A stretch of DNA of 64,000 nucleotides from Arthrinium phaeospermum (lineage: Eukaryota > Ascomycota > Sordariomycetes > Amphisphaeriales > Apiosporaceae). Under the pieces are notes generated by a model that saw only the letters and a list, made by a program, of their open reading frames with translations, did no database searches and had not been told where the DNA came from. Shown one piece after another: positions 47,531-61,951 of this stretch (position 1 is its first letter; each line of letters begins with the position of its first letter). The stretch covers positions 3,224,001-3,288,000 of the forward strand of contig QYRS01000003.1 in NCBI GenBank assembly GCA_006503535.1. The letters run 5' to 3'. The position numbers and the translations under genes are program-made.

Positions 47531-49809
47531 AAATTTAAATTATTATTAATTATAATTTTATAGGCTTAAATTAAAAGTTATTTAATTAAAAAATAATATA
47601 ATATAACTTTTTAAACTTTATTTAATATCGATAAAAATCGTATTAAATTATAAACTTTTAATTAAATAACTTTAAATATTATATTAATATAATTTTTTAA
47701 ATATTTATTTAACGCTTATTTATAATTAAAAGTAATTATTCGATTTAATAATAATAATTTTTATTAATAAATGATAATTATTTAAACCGAATAAAAAAAT
47801 AACCTTTTATAACTTTCTTTAAAAATTAAATTAATAATAAATTAATTTTTATATAACTTAATAATATTTTTATTTTTTAAATAACCTTTAATAAAGAAAA
47901 TTAATAATAACTTTTTATTTTTAATAATTATAAATTATATTATATTGAAAAGCTTATAAATACTTACTTAAAGGTTAAAATTTAACTTTTATATTTACCC
48001 CTTTATATATTATACCTCTTTTAACCTTTAAACTTTAAAATATTTAATATATTTAAAAAAAAGCTTTATTAATAAATAACTTTTTATTATATAAAATTTA
48101 ATAATAAAAGTATAAATAAAAAGGAATTTAAAAAAATAACTTTTCGATTTAATATTATTATAAATAAATAAAAAGCGATTAATATCTTTCCTTATAACGT
48201 TAATAAAATTATAAATAATCGGAATTAAAAAATAAATAAATATAACTTAAAATTATCGAAAAAACCGATAAAAAAAATAATAAAGATTTAATTCGCGTTA
48301 ATATTAATATAAATATTAATTATTTTTAATAATTAAAAAATTAATTAAAATACTTAATAAAAAAGATTTAAAGTTTAATATAATAATATATTATATATTA
48401 TTTTAAAAGTTTAAAAAAGATTTAATATTTTAATTAATTAAATTAATTATTTAAAATATAAAAGAATTTAATTAAAATATAATAATAAAAAAATAATAAT
48501 AATTAAAAAAGAAATAATAAAAATATATAAATTAAATTTAATTATTATTTAAAATTAAAAATTATAATAAAATAAATTTAATAATATATAATTTTATTTT
48601 ATAAAAATATTATATTATTTTAAAAGCTATATATATTTTTATTTTAAAAATATCTTAAAAATATTTTAAAATTATTTTAAAATTATTTTAAAATTATTTT
48701 AAAATTATTTTAAAATTATTTTAAAATTATTTTAAAATTATTTTAAAATTATTTTAAAATTATTTTAAAATATAAAATCTTTTTATTTTTATTAATTAAT
48801 TTTATTAAATTTATATTTTAAAAATCTTTTAATTAATTATTAAATAATATATTTAATAAATTAATATTATATATAATTTATTAAATAACCGATTAACTCT
48901 TTAAATTTTAATTTAATAAAAAATTATTAAAATTAAATAAAAAGTTAAAATAATAATCCTTTATATTTATAATTTCGAATTTATATTATATAAATTTAAA
49001 ATATAATATTTAATAATTATTTATAAAAAAATTATATATAATAATAATATTAAAATATTATTAATATAAATAATTAAAATATAAATTAATAATTAATTAA
49101 TTTAAAAAATATTAAAAATAATAATTTATTATATATTATAAACTTTTATTTTTAAACGTTATAAACGTTATTAAAAAAAAATTAAAAAATAATAATATTA
49201 TTAAATTATTAAAAAATAATTATTTTATTATTTAAAAAAGCGGCCTTTAAAACATTAACTTAATATATTAATTAAACGTTATACTTAATTAAAAATATTA
49301 AACTTACCTTTAAAACATAATATATTAAAAATATTAAAATATTAATAAAATGGTTTATATAAATTACTAAATATATATAAAATAAATTAAGAGAATTTTT
49401 AATTAATAAAATTATAAATAATACGACGCCGATTATATATAATAATATAATCATAAATTAATATATTAAATATTAAATATATTATTAAAAAACTTTTTAA
49501 ACGCGATTTACGTTATTTTTATTTACCGATTATAATAATAATTAAAAATTTATTATAATAAAAAACGTTTAATAAATAAAAAAAGAAATATAAAAACTAA
49601 TAAAATTAATTATAATAATATTTAAATTTAATAATATTAAAAGCGATAAAAATTAAATTTAACGTCGATTTTAAAACTTAAAACTTAATTAAAATAGAAA
49701 TCGCGTAAAATAAATTTATTTAAAATAACGATTTTAATTAATAATTTTAACTATAATTTTAATTATAATTTTAATTATAATTCTATTTTATTTTAACCTT
49801 ATTTTAATT
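47531..49809. other. AT-rich sequence between the two long repeat copies
   Basis: No partner for this stretch was recognised elsewhere in the block, and no gene. It contains the 11-bp tandem array at 48663-48770. The one open frame noted (49272-49454, minus) is composition noise. Confidence 0.5.
48663..48770. repeat. Short tandem array, 11-bp unit, about ten copies
   Basis: The unit ATTATTTTAAA repeats about ten times with almost no variation, which is striking beside strongly diverged surroundings and suggests a recent slippage expansion. Confidence 0.9.
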
Positions 49810-52800
49810 ATTAATAATAATTATTAATATTTCTTAATAACGACTTTATTAAATCCCGCCGTTTATATAAATAAATTAATTTTAAAATTTTTTAAAATTA
49901 TTAAAAAATATAAAATATTTTTTTTATTTATAAAATTAACCGTTACTTTTTTTTTATATAATTTTTAATTTATTATTTATATTTTACTTTTTAAATTAAT
50001 TATTAAATTATTATTAAACGTTTAAATTTTTATAATATTAAAATCGTTAAAACTTATTATATAAATTATTTAAAATATATAACTTTAATATTTTTTAATA
50101 ATTTATATTATAAATTAAATTAAAATTATTATTATTACTTTATTTAAAATTATAATAAACTTATTTTATCGCCGTTTATTTTATTTTATTATAATTAATA
50201 TTTTTATTATAAATCGATTAATAAAACGTAATAATTCGGTTTATAATTTTAATTATTAATAAAATTAAAATTATATATCTTTATTTAATTTAATTTAAAA
50301 AATCGTATAATTTCCGCTATTTATTAAAATTTAACCCCTTTAAAATTATCGACTTTATCGGCGAATTATTAAATCTCGAAAACGATATTATTATTTAATA
50401 AAACTTTTTAAGCTTTTTTAAAAACTTTAATATTATTACTTTAATTATAAAACACAAATATAACTTTAATAACATTTCCTCTACTTAATTTTTTATTAAT
50501 ATTTTTATATAATAATAACAATTTTTATATTATTATATTTTATATTAAGAATTATTTAAAAAATTAATAAAAATATTTCGAAAAATAATATTTAATAAAT
50601 TTATTAATATTAATTTAAATAAATACCATTTATACGATTTTTTATATTTTATTAATATTTTTTATAATTATTCTTTTTATATTAATAAAATTTAAATAAT
50701 ATCTAATTTTTCGATTTTTTATTTAAATTTTTATTTTTTAAAATAAAATTATTTAATATAAAATAACGAGTATAATTAAATTAATTTAAAATTAATTTTA
50801 AAAGTTTTTAAATATTTAATATTTTAATTAAATAATATTTAATAATTTTATAATATAATATTTATAATATAATTATATTAAAAATAAATAATAATACTTT
50901 AAATAAAAATATTAATAATATTTAATTATTTAAACTTTATAAATTTTATTTAAAATATATTTAAAAATTCAATTCTTTTAAATTTATAACTTATATATTA
51001 AACCTTTTTTTTATTATACTTAATAAAAAGTATTATATTTTATTAATTTATAAACGTTTTAAACTATAAATTAAATTTTATTATTAATTTTAAATTAATT
51101 ATTTTTTTTAATTATAATATTTATTATTTTCAGGTTTATTTTTTTATTAATATAATTTAAACCTCTAATATTATATTTTAAAAATAAAATTTTTTTATAT
51201 CTATTTTAATATTTTTAATTTCGCCGTCGTTTTTTATACCTTTTAAGTTTTTTTTATTATAATAGGTATTAATAAATTAAGTATTAATATAAATAATTAT
51301 TTTTAATCTTTTTACGTTTTTTAATTTTTTATATATTTTTTAATATTTATAAATTATATTTAAATTTGTTTTAATTTAAAACCGTTTAATTAAACTTATT
51401 TTATTTTTTTTAAAAAAATATATAAAATAAAGCTTATTAATATATATATAGTTCGTATAATTATTATATTTACTATTAATTTTTTAATAAACCGGCAAAT
51501 TTAAATTTTAAAATAAATTAAATATAATACTTTAAACTTTAAAATAAATTTATATAAAATAGCGTAATATTTTTAAAATAACGTTAATAATTATATATTA
51601 AAGTAATAATTTTTATTTTAAAAATTATTAAATATTTTATTATTATATATACTTTATTTTTTTATATTATATTATATTATTCGATCGAATTTTTTTTAAA
51701 TATTTATTTAAAGGTTTTTAATAAAAACGTTTTTTTAATTAATAATTATAATAAATTATAAATTCTTTAATATTACTTTATAAAAACTTTAAAATTATTA
51801 TTTTTATTTTAAAATTAATCGATTAAAATATCGATAATTATTTAAATGCGTATAAAAAAATAATAAATTTTTTTATTTTATATTTAAAAGCTATTATTTT
51901 TAAGAAAGAATTAATTTAAAATATTTTATAATTTAAATTCGTTATATATATAAGACTTAATACCTTTAAAATTTTAAATAATGAATTTATTAACGATTTT
52001 ATTATAAATATTTTAATATTTAATAACTTTTTTATTACTTATTAATTTCGTATTTTTATAAATAAATACGACGATTATTATACTATTATATTTAAAAAAT
52101 AATAATAATAACGGGTTTAATAATAAAAAGAGTAATAAATTAAATAAATTAATTATAATTATTTTATATCGTTATTAAATATTATACTTAATATTAAATT
52201 AAACAGTTTAATTATACCCTTTAATTATAACCTTAATTATTAATATTTAATACCTTTTTTATAATTAAATATAATAATTTAATTAAAATTATTATATTAA
52301 TAAATCCTTTTTTTTATCCCTTAACCGACGTTTATTTATATAATAAATTTTATATTCCCGTAATATTAATTTAACCTTTAAATTTAAATTTTTATACGGT
52401 AATAATATCTCGACGATTTATTATAATTATTAATTTTTAAAATTTTATAAATACCTTTTTTAATAACGTTTCGAAATTATAAAATTTTATAAAGTATTAA
52501 ATATACGTTTTTATTACGATTTATTATTTTTATTTTAAACGAAATAAACGAAATATTATTTTATTTATTTAATTTAATAACTATATAAATAATTCTTTAT
52601 AATTATAAAATTTATTTAAGCGTTATTTTATAGGTTAATTTTATTTTATTAATCGATTTTATTTTAAATTTATAATAAAAAATTTAAAAATTATTATTAT
52701 TAATTATTTCTTTATTTATTACTATTATTTTTAATCGTTTAATTTTAATAAATATTATTAACGTGCCTTTATTTATAAGCTTACTTTCCATTTTTTATAC

Positions 52801-55455
52801 TTATCTTTTTTTTATTATAATATTAAATCGATCTTTTTTAAAATAATTTTAAATAATAACTTCGAATTTATTTCTATTTATTATTTTTATTATATAAAAT
52901 TAATAATTTTATTTCTTTATTAATAATTCGAAATTATATTTCTTTTTTAATATATATATTATTTTATATTAATTATATATTTATTATTATTTTAATTTCT
53001 TTTTTTTATTTATTATTAACGATATTTTTATTAATTTAAATTAAACTTATTAAGTTATTATTTATAATTTTATTTTTTAAAATATATACTTATATATTAT
53101 AAAAGAGGTTAAATAAAATAATTTTTAAAAAAAGTATATTTAATATTTTTATTTTTAACCGATAAATTATCTATTAACGGTTTAAATTATTTATAATTAT
53201 AAAGCCCGGGTTAAAAAATATATTAAATAATAAAATAATTATAATAATAAAAATTTATTATATAAATATAATATATAATTAAAATTTACGATTTTTTTTT
53301 AAATAATAATAATAACTTTATTAATTTTAAAAATTAAAAATATATTATTAATAAATATATTAAAAAAATAAAATAATATATTAAGGTATATTATAAAACC
53401 CGATTAATAATTTCGACGGTAATTTCTTCGTCGTGCTTTTTAAATAATAAATCGTTAGGAATAAATATTAAAATAAGTTAAAATATCGATTAATTACCTT
53501 TTTATATAATATATATTTTTTATCGTTTATTTATTATTTTTATATTAATAATATTATTATAATTTTAAATAATTAAATTTAAATAAAATAATTATTATAA
53601 AACTTTAATATTTATATTCTTTTAACTTGTTATTAACCCGATATTTTTTAATTAAAAAATATTAAATCTATAATCTCGAAATTAAAAATATAATATTTAT
53701 ATACTAAGTTAAACGATAATTTATCGAGTTTATAATTAGTTTTTATTATTTTAATAATTTAATAAAATTAAGCTTTTATAATTAATTTATTTTTAACGGT
53801 TTTTAATTTTTAATAAAATCTTATCGATTTTATATTATTAAAAAAACCCGTTATTAATTAAAATATTTATAATATATTTATTTTTAGCGCTTTATTTATT
53901 TAATAATAAATTATAAATTATAATTTTTTTAATTAATTAATATTTAATTGCTTTATTTTTAATTAATTTAATAGGTTTTTTATTTATTTCGTAAATTTAT
54001 TATTAAATATTAGTGTTTTAATTAAATATATTAAGAATTTAAATATTAATCTTATTATTTATTAATATTAAATTATTATTATTTAAATTAAACCTAATAA
54101 AATTATTATATTTAAAGCTTTTTATATAAATTATAATAAAAAAGCTTTAAATAATAAATATATTATTTATTTTATTTAAAATAAAAATAATAGATATATA
54201 AATATTTATTACGAAAAAATTACGTTATATTAATTATAATATAATTATATCGATTTTTAATTAAAAAAAAGTATTTAATAAATTATTTAATATATTTACT
54301 TTATTATAAAAAATATTATAATTATTTATAATACTTATAAATATATTTATTAAATTATAAAAGAGGAAATAAACGAATTTAATCCTTTTATTTAAAGAGG
54401 AAAAGCTATTTAATAAATTTATAATTTCGTTTAATAATTTTTTATATTTAATTTTTAATATTTTATATTAAAATCGAAATTTAAAAAAAGTTTAATATAA
54501 AATTTTATAAAATAAAAATTATTCTTTTTTTATTATAATACCGGTAAAAAATACCGTCTTATAATATATTTATAACCTTATTTATTTATATTTAAATTTA
54601 AACTTTTACTTTATAAAATTAAATTAAAAAATAATTAAAAAAAAAGTATTTAATTATATATTATAATTTTATAATATATTTAATTAAAATAAATTATTAA
54701 TAATTTTTTTTATATTATTAATATATATATAAAACTATTTAATATATAATAAATCTTTAAAGTTTCTATTTTTTAATATTTTATTATATTTATTACTTTT
54801 ATATTTATTAAATAAATAATATAATTAATCGGTTATTAATCCCCTTTTTTTATTCGTTTAATTTACCGCTTTATTAATTTATAAAATTTATTATAATACC
54901 GTTATTAATAACTAAATAATTATTAAATATTATAATTTAAAATTATTTTTTAAAAAAACTCTTTATATTATTAAAATATCTCGCTTAAAATATTATATAA
55001 AATTTAATTATTAAACGTTTTTTAAAGATTTATTTAAAAACTTTTTTTAAAAAAGGTTTATTATTTTTCTTTATTGTTAATATATTTAATATAAATAAAA
55101 TTCTTTAATTTAATAATATTATTATAATTAACTTTTTTTCTTACTTTTTATTTTTTATTTATTATTTATAAAAATAAATTAAATAAAACCGTTAATTTAT
55201 TATTTTTTTAAATATATTATTTATTTTTATAAATATTAATTATATTTAATTTATTTATAACCTTCGCGGTTTAATTTTTAATAATTTTTTTATTAATTAT
55301 ATTATCGTTTTAATATAATCTTGATAAAATTAAAACGCTATAATTAATATAAAAACGTTTAATTATATTTATAATAAAGGCGATATATTAAATACTTACT
55401 TTTTTAATAATCTTTTATTAACGGTTTATTTTATATATTAATTAATATAACTTTA

Positions 55456-55505
55456 TAATTTATAATTTATAATTTATAATTTATAATTTATAATTTATAA
55501 TTTTA
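55456..55505. repeat. Short tandem array, 9-bp unit
   Basis: The unit TATAATTTA repeats about five to six times in copy B. Copy A has only one or two units at the matching place (about 43600), so this is a later expansion. Confidence 0.8.
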
Positions 55506-56039
55506 CTTATTTATATATAATAAAATTTATTAATAACTTAATATTATTTATTAATTTATTTTTAATATTATATTTTATAATATAATTTTTAAATTTATAT
55601 TATTTTTTAAATATAAAAATTTAATAAGCGATCGATATATTTTTTTTTATATAAATTATAAATATCGAGTATTATTATATTAAAAAAGTATTTTTCGTAA
55701 TTTTAAAAAAATATAAGAATCGAACAAAATAATTTTATAATATAGTAAATAAAAAAAGAATTAATAAATATATTTTAAATTTTAAAAATATTATTAATTA
55801 ATTAATATTTTTTAAATAAAAACCGTTATTTATTTTATTTATTATTATAAACGAATAAAAAAAATAAATAAATATTAAACGATTTTTTTAAATAATTATT
55901 AACGATTTAAATTAATTAATATAAAATTAATTTAATTAATAATAATTAAATTAAATAATTTTTCGCTTTAAAAAAAATAAGTAAGCGATAATTTAAGCTT
56001 TTTTTATTTAATATAAATAATTCTTTTTTTTTTTTTAAA

Positions 56040-57190
56040 CGTTTTTTTTTATTTAATATATATTAAATCGTTTTATAAAAAACGTTAATTTATTATTTAT
56101 ATTAAAAACAAAATTTATAAAACTTATTATTTTTTATATAATAAATTAAATTAAATAAATATATAAATTAATTAATTATATAATAATTATTAATAATAAA
56201 TTAATAATAATATATTTATTAAAAAATTACTTATTAATTTCGGTTCGCTTTTTTAATTTTATTTCCCGTTTATCGGCGTTTTAACGTTATTTATTTCGCT
56301 ATTTTATTTTTATAAATTTTTAAATAACGATTAAAAATTAACGCGGTTTTTTATTTTATATCTATATAATTTTTTTTTAATTTTATAAAAACGCGGTATT
56401 CGTTATTAAAATTACGAAATAATTAATCGTTATTTTTTTCGATTTTTTTTTTATTTTTATTTCTTATTAAATAAAAAAAAAAGTATAAATATAAAATTAT
56501 TTTTTATTTTAATTTTTAAAATATTATATTATTAATAATTTTAATAATATCGAAATATATTAATTTTAATCGATTAATAAATTTAATAAAATATATTAAT
56601 TTTAAAATGTTATAATATATAATTAATAAAATAATTTATTTAAAGTTATTAAAAATATTTTTTATAAACGTATATAATATAACGTTGTTATTAATATTAA
56701 TATTCGTTATAATATATAAATAAATATTAAAATTTAAATAATTATATATATATTTAATAATATATAAAAATTAAAAGCGTATATTATAAGAATTTATATT
56801 TATTTTCGAAAACTTTTTTTAAAAACTTATATAAAATTAATATTTATATACGTTAATTTTAAAAATTTTATTATTTAATATAAAAAATTTTTAATAAATT
56901 TTAAATTTATATAATATAAATAAATAATTCTTTTTTTAATAATTAAATATAATATTATCGCGAGCTTCGAGTTTATTTTAAATTTTATATTATAAAAAAT
57001 AATAAATAATTATAATTAAGAATTATAATAGAAAAAAGGTTTAAAATTTATTATTTATTATTATTAAAAGCTTAATTTTTTTAATTTTATTATTTAAAAT
57101 ATTTATTTATTTTAATATAAATTATTATTAATTTATATTATTATTTATTTATTTTTTATTTATATTAATTATATATATATATATTAAAAT
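56040..57190. mobile_element. Segment present only in copy B, possible insertion
   Basis: Copies A and B align before about 44110/56030 and again after about 44135/57195, so copy B has about 1.15 kb not found in A. It is equally AT-rich, so it arrived before or during mutation. No terminal repeats were recognised. A deletion in copy A is the alternative. Confidence 0.5.
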
Positions 57191-59189
57191 AAAATGTAAA
57201 TAAATATATTAAAAATATTTAATTAATTTTAAATAATTAATTTATATTAATTATTTTATATTTCTATTATTATTAAATTCTTTTTTTAATTAAAAAATTC
57301 CTTTTAAATTAAATACTTTATTAACGCTTTTAATTTTTATTAATTTCTTTATTATTTATTTTAATACTTAATTATTATTATATTTTAAACCTTAAATATA
57401 TTTAATTAATTTATTATTTTAAAATCTTAATTATTTATTAAAAAATACCGCTTAATTATATAATTATTATTATTTTTATTTCTTAATTACTTATTTAATT
57501 AATTTATATATTTATTATTTTATTTAAATATTATATTTTTAAATTTTTTTTATATAATATTTAATTAATGAAATAATATGTTTTTTTATAATTTAAAACG
57601 ATATTTATATTTAATATATCTTAATTATACTTTATTATAAATAATAATTATTTATTTAATAACGACGAGGTAAAAAAGCTTTATCGTATATTTATAAAAA
57701 TTCGTTATATTTTAAATAAATATAAAAAATAAAAATTTATTATAAATAAAAAAGGTTTTTTAATTAAAGTTAATACTTTTATTAATTAAATTAATAATAA
57801 TAACGCTTACTTAATTAACTTTATTTAAATAATAAAAAAAAAAGTATAATTAAATTTATTTAAAATTTAAATTAAAAAAGCTTATATAACTTTTAATCCC
57901 GATTTAAAACCTTTTAAAAATAAAATTATTTATTTATTAACAATTATATTTATAAATTTATATAAACTTATAAATTAATTAATTATATTAAAATTATATT
58001 TATTAAATTTTAATATATATTTATAAATAATTAAAATATAAATTTTTAATTAGTTTTATTTAAAATCGAGTAAAAAAGATTAAGCTTTATATATTTTCTA
58101 CTTTTTCACTTTATACGTTCGTTAATATTAATTATATTTTTTTTAAGTTAAGTTTTTAATAAATTAATATATAAAAATAAAATTATATAACTATCGTTAA
58201 AAAATAAATTATTTTTATTATTATATATCGTAGTTAATATAATTATAAAAATTATTAATTACGTAATAAATCGTGAAACCACGTTATAAAACGTTGTTAT
58301 TTAACGAACTTTTATATTAATAATTCTAATAACTTTTAAAACGCGTATTAAAAATACTATATTATTAAAATTTTAAAATAACGAATATATTTATTATAAA
58401 AATATATTTAATTTCGTTATTATAATAATAATATTTAAAATATCGTTATAAAGAATTTAAATTAGAAAAGTAATAAATATATTCCCTTTTAATACCTTTC
58501 TTTTTTATATTATTATTAATTTATTTTATAAAAAAAAAATTACGTAATACTATCCTTAAGCCGTTACTACTTTTAAAAACTATATCGATATAAATTATAT
58601 CGTTTTCTTATTATTTATATAAATATTATATTTTAATACTATTATAATAATAATTTATAAATAATTTATTACCTTAATTTAATTAACCGATAAATATTAA
58701 CTACCCTTCGCTTTTTTAAAAAACCGGTTTTATATAATATTATTTAAATTAAACGTAATTAATATAAGAAATCGATTAAAATATAATTCGTTTAACAAAC
58801 GTTAATATTAAAAATAAAATATTTTAATTTAAAAAGGCGATATACGTTATACTTAATTCGTTATAAATACGCTCGAAATAACCTTAAATTATTTTCATTA
58901 ACCGTTAATATATCGAATATATTTAAAATAAATTACCTCCTCGATTATTTAAATATAATAATAAAATTTAACGCTATTAAAATATTATAGTATTAAAATT
59001 ATAATACCTATTATAAAAACTAAATTAAATATTTATTTTTTAAAACTCTTAATTTTAATTAATATTATTTACTACGTTGACGCTTTAAAAAGATTATTTA
59101 TTTATATTTTATTTTAACTATTATTAATTATTTTAAATAATAAATCGCGATTACTTCCCCTGGTTAATTTATTATTTATTATTAATTTT

Positions 59190-59570
59190 AATTATTATTA
59201 ATTTTTCGCTTTACCCGTCTTTTTTATTAATAATTATTAAAATTAATAACGTTTTTTACTTATATTATTTAACCTTAATTCGAATTATAACTTTTACCCC
59301 TCTACCGTTATTAATATTAATTATTATTAACTTTTTACCTTACTTATCCCTTTTACCAGTAATTATTAAAATTAATAACCTTTTTTATCTATATTATTTA
59401 ACTTTAACCCGAATTATAATTTTTACTTATCCGCCGCCGTCGATTTTAATTATTATTAATTTTTCGCCTCGTCTATTCCTTTTACTAATAAATATAAAAA
59501 TTATTAAAATTATTTACTTATATTATTTAACTTTAAATTTTATTTATTCGCCGTTATTAATACTAATTAA
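59190..59570. repeat. Tandem repeat in copy B, about 120-130-bp unit, three copies
   Basis: Three successive units share TTTTTCGC or ACTTTTTACC, then CTTTTACTAATAA-like and TTATATTATTTAACTTTAA words, ending in CCGCCGTCG-like stretches. It corresponds to the two-unit array in copy A and retains more C and G. Confidence 0.65.
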
Positions 59571-60725
59571 CTAGCTTTTAAAGATATTATTATTTTATAA
59601 AAATAAAATTATAATATATATAATTTATATTTAATATATATATAATTAATATTTCTTTTTATATTAAATTCTTTTAATTAATATTAATTTTATAATATCC
59701 CTAAAAACTTAAACCTTAATAATAATAACAATAATAAAAATAACAACGATAACGATAATAACGATAATAACGATAATAACGATAAAAATTTTAATTAACC
59801 ACCTTTAAATAATATAATAAATGCCGTTATTATTATTATAAACGATAATAAAACTGATAAATTTCTTAATAGCCTAGATAATTTTATACGATTTTTAAAT
59901 TTTAATAATCTAAATTTAATTATATTTCGCCTTTTTATTAAAAAAATAATTATTTTCTTTAACGTTAATATAATAACCCGTTTAGTTAATCTTAATAAAA
60001 ATACTTTATATTAATAAAACTTTTAAGATATTTAAGTTCCTTTTCGTTAAATTTATTAGTTTTAATATAATAATTATATTATTAAATATATTAATCGTAT
60101 AAAAATTAGATTTTATAAAAAATATATTATTACGATTAACCCGATAAATATCTAGAAATATATTAAAAACCTAGATATTATTAACGATTTTTAATTTTTA
60201 AAAAGTTACGGAACTATATTTATTAATAATATAAAAAAATCGAAATAAAATATTACAGTTAAATATATTATAAATAAGCTATTTTAATAAATTATTATTA
60301 ATTTTTTAAATATAAATTAATAACGATAAAAAACCCGGGCGTTTTTAAAGCCTATATATCTTACCTAATATATAAAAGTAAACCCTTTAATTAAAATATA
60401 AATACGTTTAAAAAGCATAATAACTTTAAAAAGTATTTAATTAAAATATATAAATAAATAAAGCAAATACGTAAAAAGTAATTAATAATATATACCCTTA
60501 TTAATATTAAAAAAGCAACCGATTTACCGAAAATTAAGCTATAACCTCGTAATAAATATAAATAATAAATACCTCTTTAAAAATAATAATATTTAAAAGA
60601 AATTCCGACGATATTTAAAGAAAATAATAAAAAAAGGTAATTATAAATAATCTATTAAACGTATATAAAAAAAGTATCTAAAGAAAGTATATAATAAAAT
60701 AACCCGTAAATAATAAAAAGAGATA

Positions 60726-61951
60726 ATAGATTACTTTAATATTCCAAGTTTTACCTCGCAGTATATATGCAGCTAAGCGAGTAGGCACAGCTGCACCCAT
60801 CTATGTCAGCTACATACCTATCACTTGTGCGTTGGTAGCCTACCAATTGCACATGCCGGAGCAATCTTTTGTCTGCTTGCTGCTGCAGGCTCCGGTCTGG
60901 TGGATTGGCAGGATGGAAGCCGCGCCAATACCACCTGGCTGGACAAAATGTAAGAATTACCGCAGACTTGGACAGATCCAGCCAAACTCTCAACCAACCA
61001 GCTAGCTTCCTTGGGCCTACAGTACGTCGCTTATGCAGCTTGCTTGCACCCTGAGCGAGTCTAGGCCGTCTAAGTCAGGAACGCCGCCTGTACTACCACA
61101 ATTTGTAAGTAGTGCGACCATCAAGCAAGATTGACAAAAAGGGATAACAAGGGAGCATGGGCGAGTCGTCGCAATGACGACATTTGTTTCTAATCGTATC
61201 TGCTGGCCAAGGAGGAAGACAAAACGTGGGTAGCTACCACGCATGAGGAATGACAGCTGCAGTGAGTAGAAGGTAGGTAGACAATGGCCAGGTATGTAAT
61301 CAGCATCGAATGATATGACCGAGACACCGGGACTGAACTCGACGACATCTTGGTCTCAAAAAGCAAAGGGGAGCTATCGCACTTATGACGTCAGAGTGCT
61401 CATGCTAAGCAAACACGGCCCTGAATTTGGCATGAAGCTAAGCGACGGCAACGGGCCAGCATGCAGACTTCGAAAGCGAAAAAGGAGAACATTCCATATC
61501 AGCAGTGTCAATTGATTCAGTAAAGACAAATGAATATAAATTGTACATACAGAAAATAAGAGAGAAATAGGCAGGTTAGGCAAACAAATGGGTGGCTCAG
61601 GTTCATTCAGGTGTGTGCCCAATTGAGACGGTGTGATTTTGGTGGTTGGGGTGGGGGTTGTTCTGGCAACCATTGGAGGTGGTCGGGGTAAACAAAACTG
61701 CAGGCCAATCCCTCGAATCGCCGCCACCCGAACTTGTGGGCAGAGACATCCCACTCAATCAGAACACGCCAGCTCATCATATCCCAGCACTGCCTTGCAC
61801 AATTTCCCTTGCACCATTGGGGACACACGGGCTTGCAGTCGAACCCCGTTGCCCGAGTTGCCGCTTAAAGTCAATCCCCCAGATTGATAGACATTAAAAG
61901 TACCTCTACATGACCTAATTCTGAGTTTCTGCTACACCTCGCTGCCCCCGA
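60726..61951. other. Intergenic region right of the AT-rich block
   Basis: Composition returns to normal within a few tens of bases. No gene is supported; short frames (60751-60993, 61383-61754) lack domains. The last 300 bases before 61952 are the probable promoter and leader of the next gene and include a G/T-rich tract at about 61640-61690. Confidence 0.55.

Larger units (their letters stand above)
49810..60700. repeat. Copy B of the long unidentified repeat, RIP-degraded
   Basis: Direct-orientation partner of 37915-47530. It keeps some C and G positions that copy A has lost (for example CCCTTAACCGACG at 52320) and has lost others that copy A keeps (for example AACGGCCCGG at 40257). It carries an extra segment at about 56040-57190. 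Its right end coincides with the end of the AT-rich block. Confidence 0.75.
29880..60725. other. AT-rich block of about 30.8 kb with RIP-type composition
   Basis: Composition changes sharply at about 29880 and again at about 60725, with balanced gene DNA on both sides. Inside, TA-rich words dominate, CA and TG are nearly absent, and CG is still seen often. This is what repeat-induced point mutation leaves (C to T at CpA on both strands). Open frames are short everywhere because stop codons are dense. No intact gene is present. It must be silent heterochromatin made of decayed repeats; whether it is a centromere core, pericentromere or isolated island cannot be decided from one window. Confidence 0.92.

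Noticed and set aside
49272..49454. 60-residue hydrophobic minus frame in the AT-rich block
   Set aside because: Ile/Leu/Phe/Tyr-rich frames arise by chance in AT-rich DNA; no initiation context or homolog.
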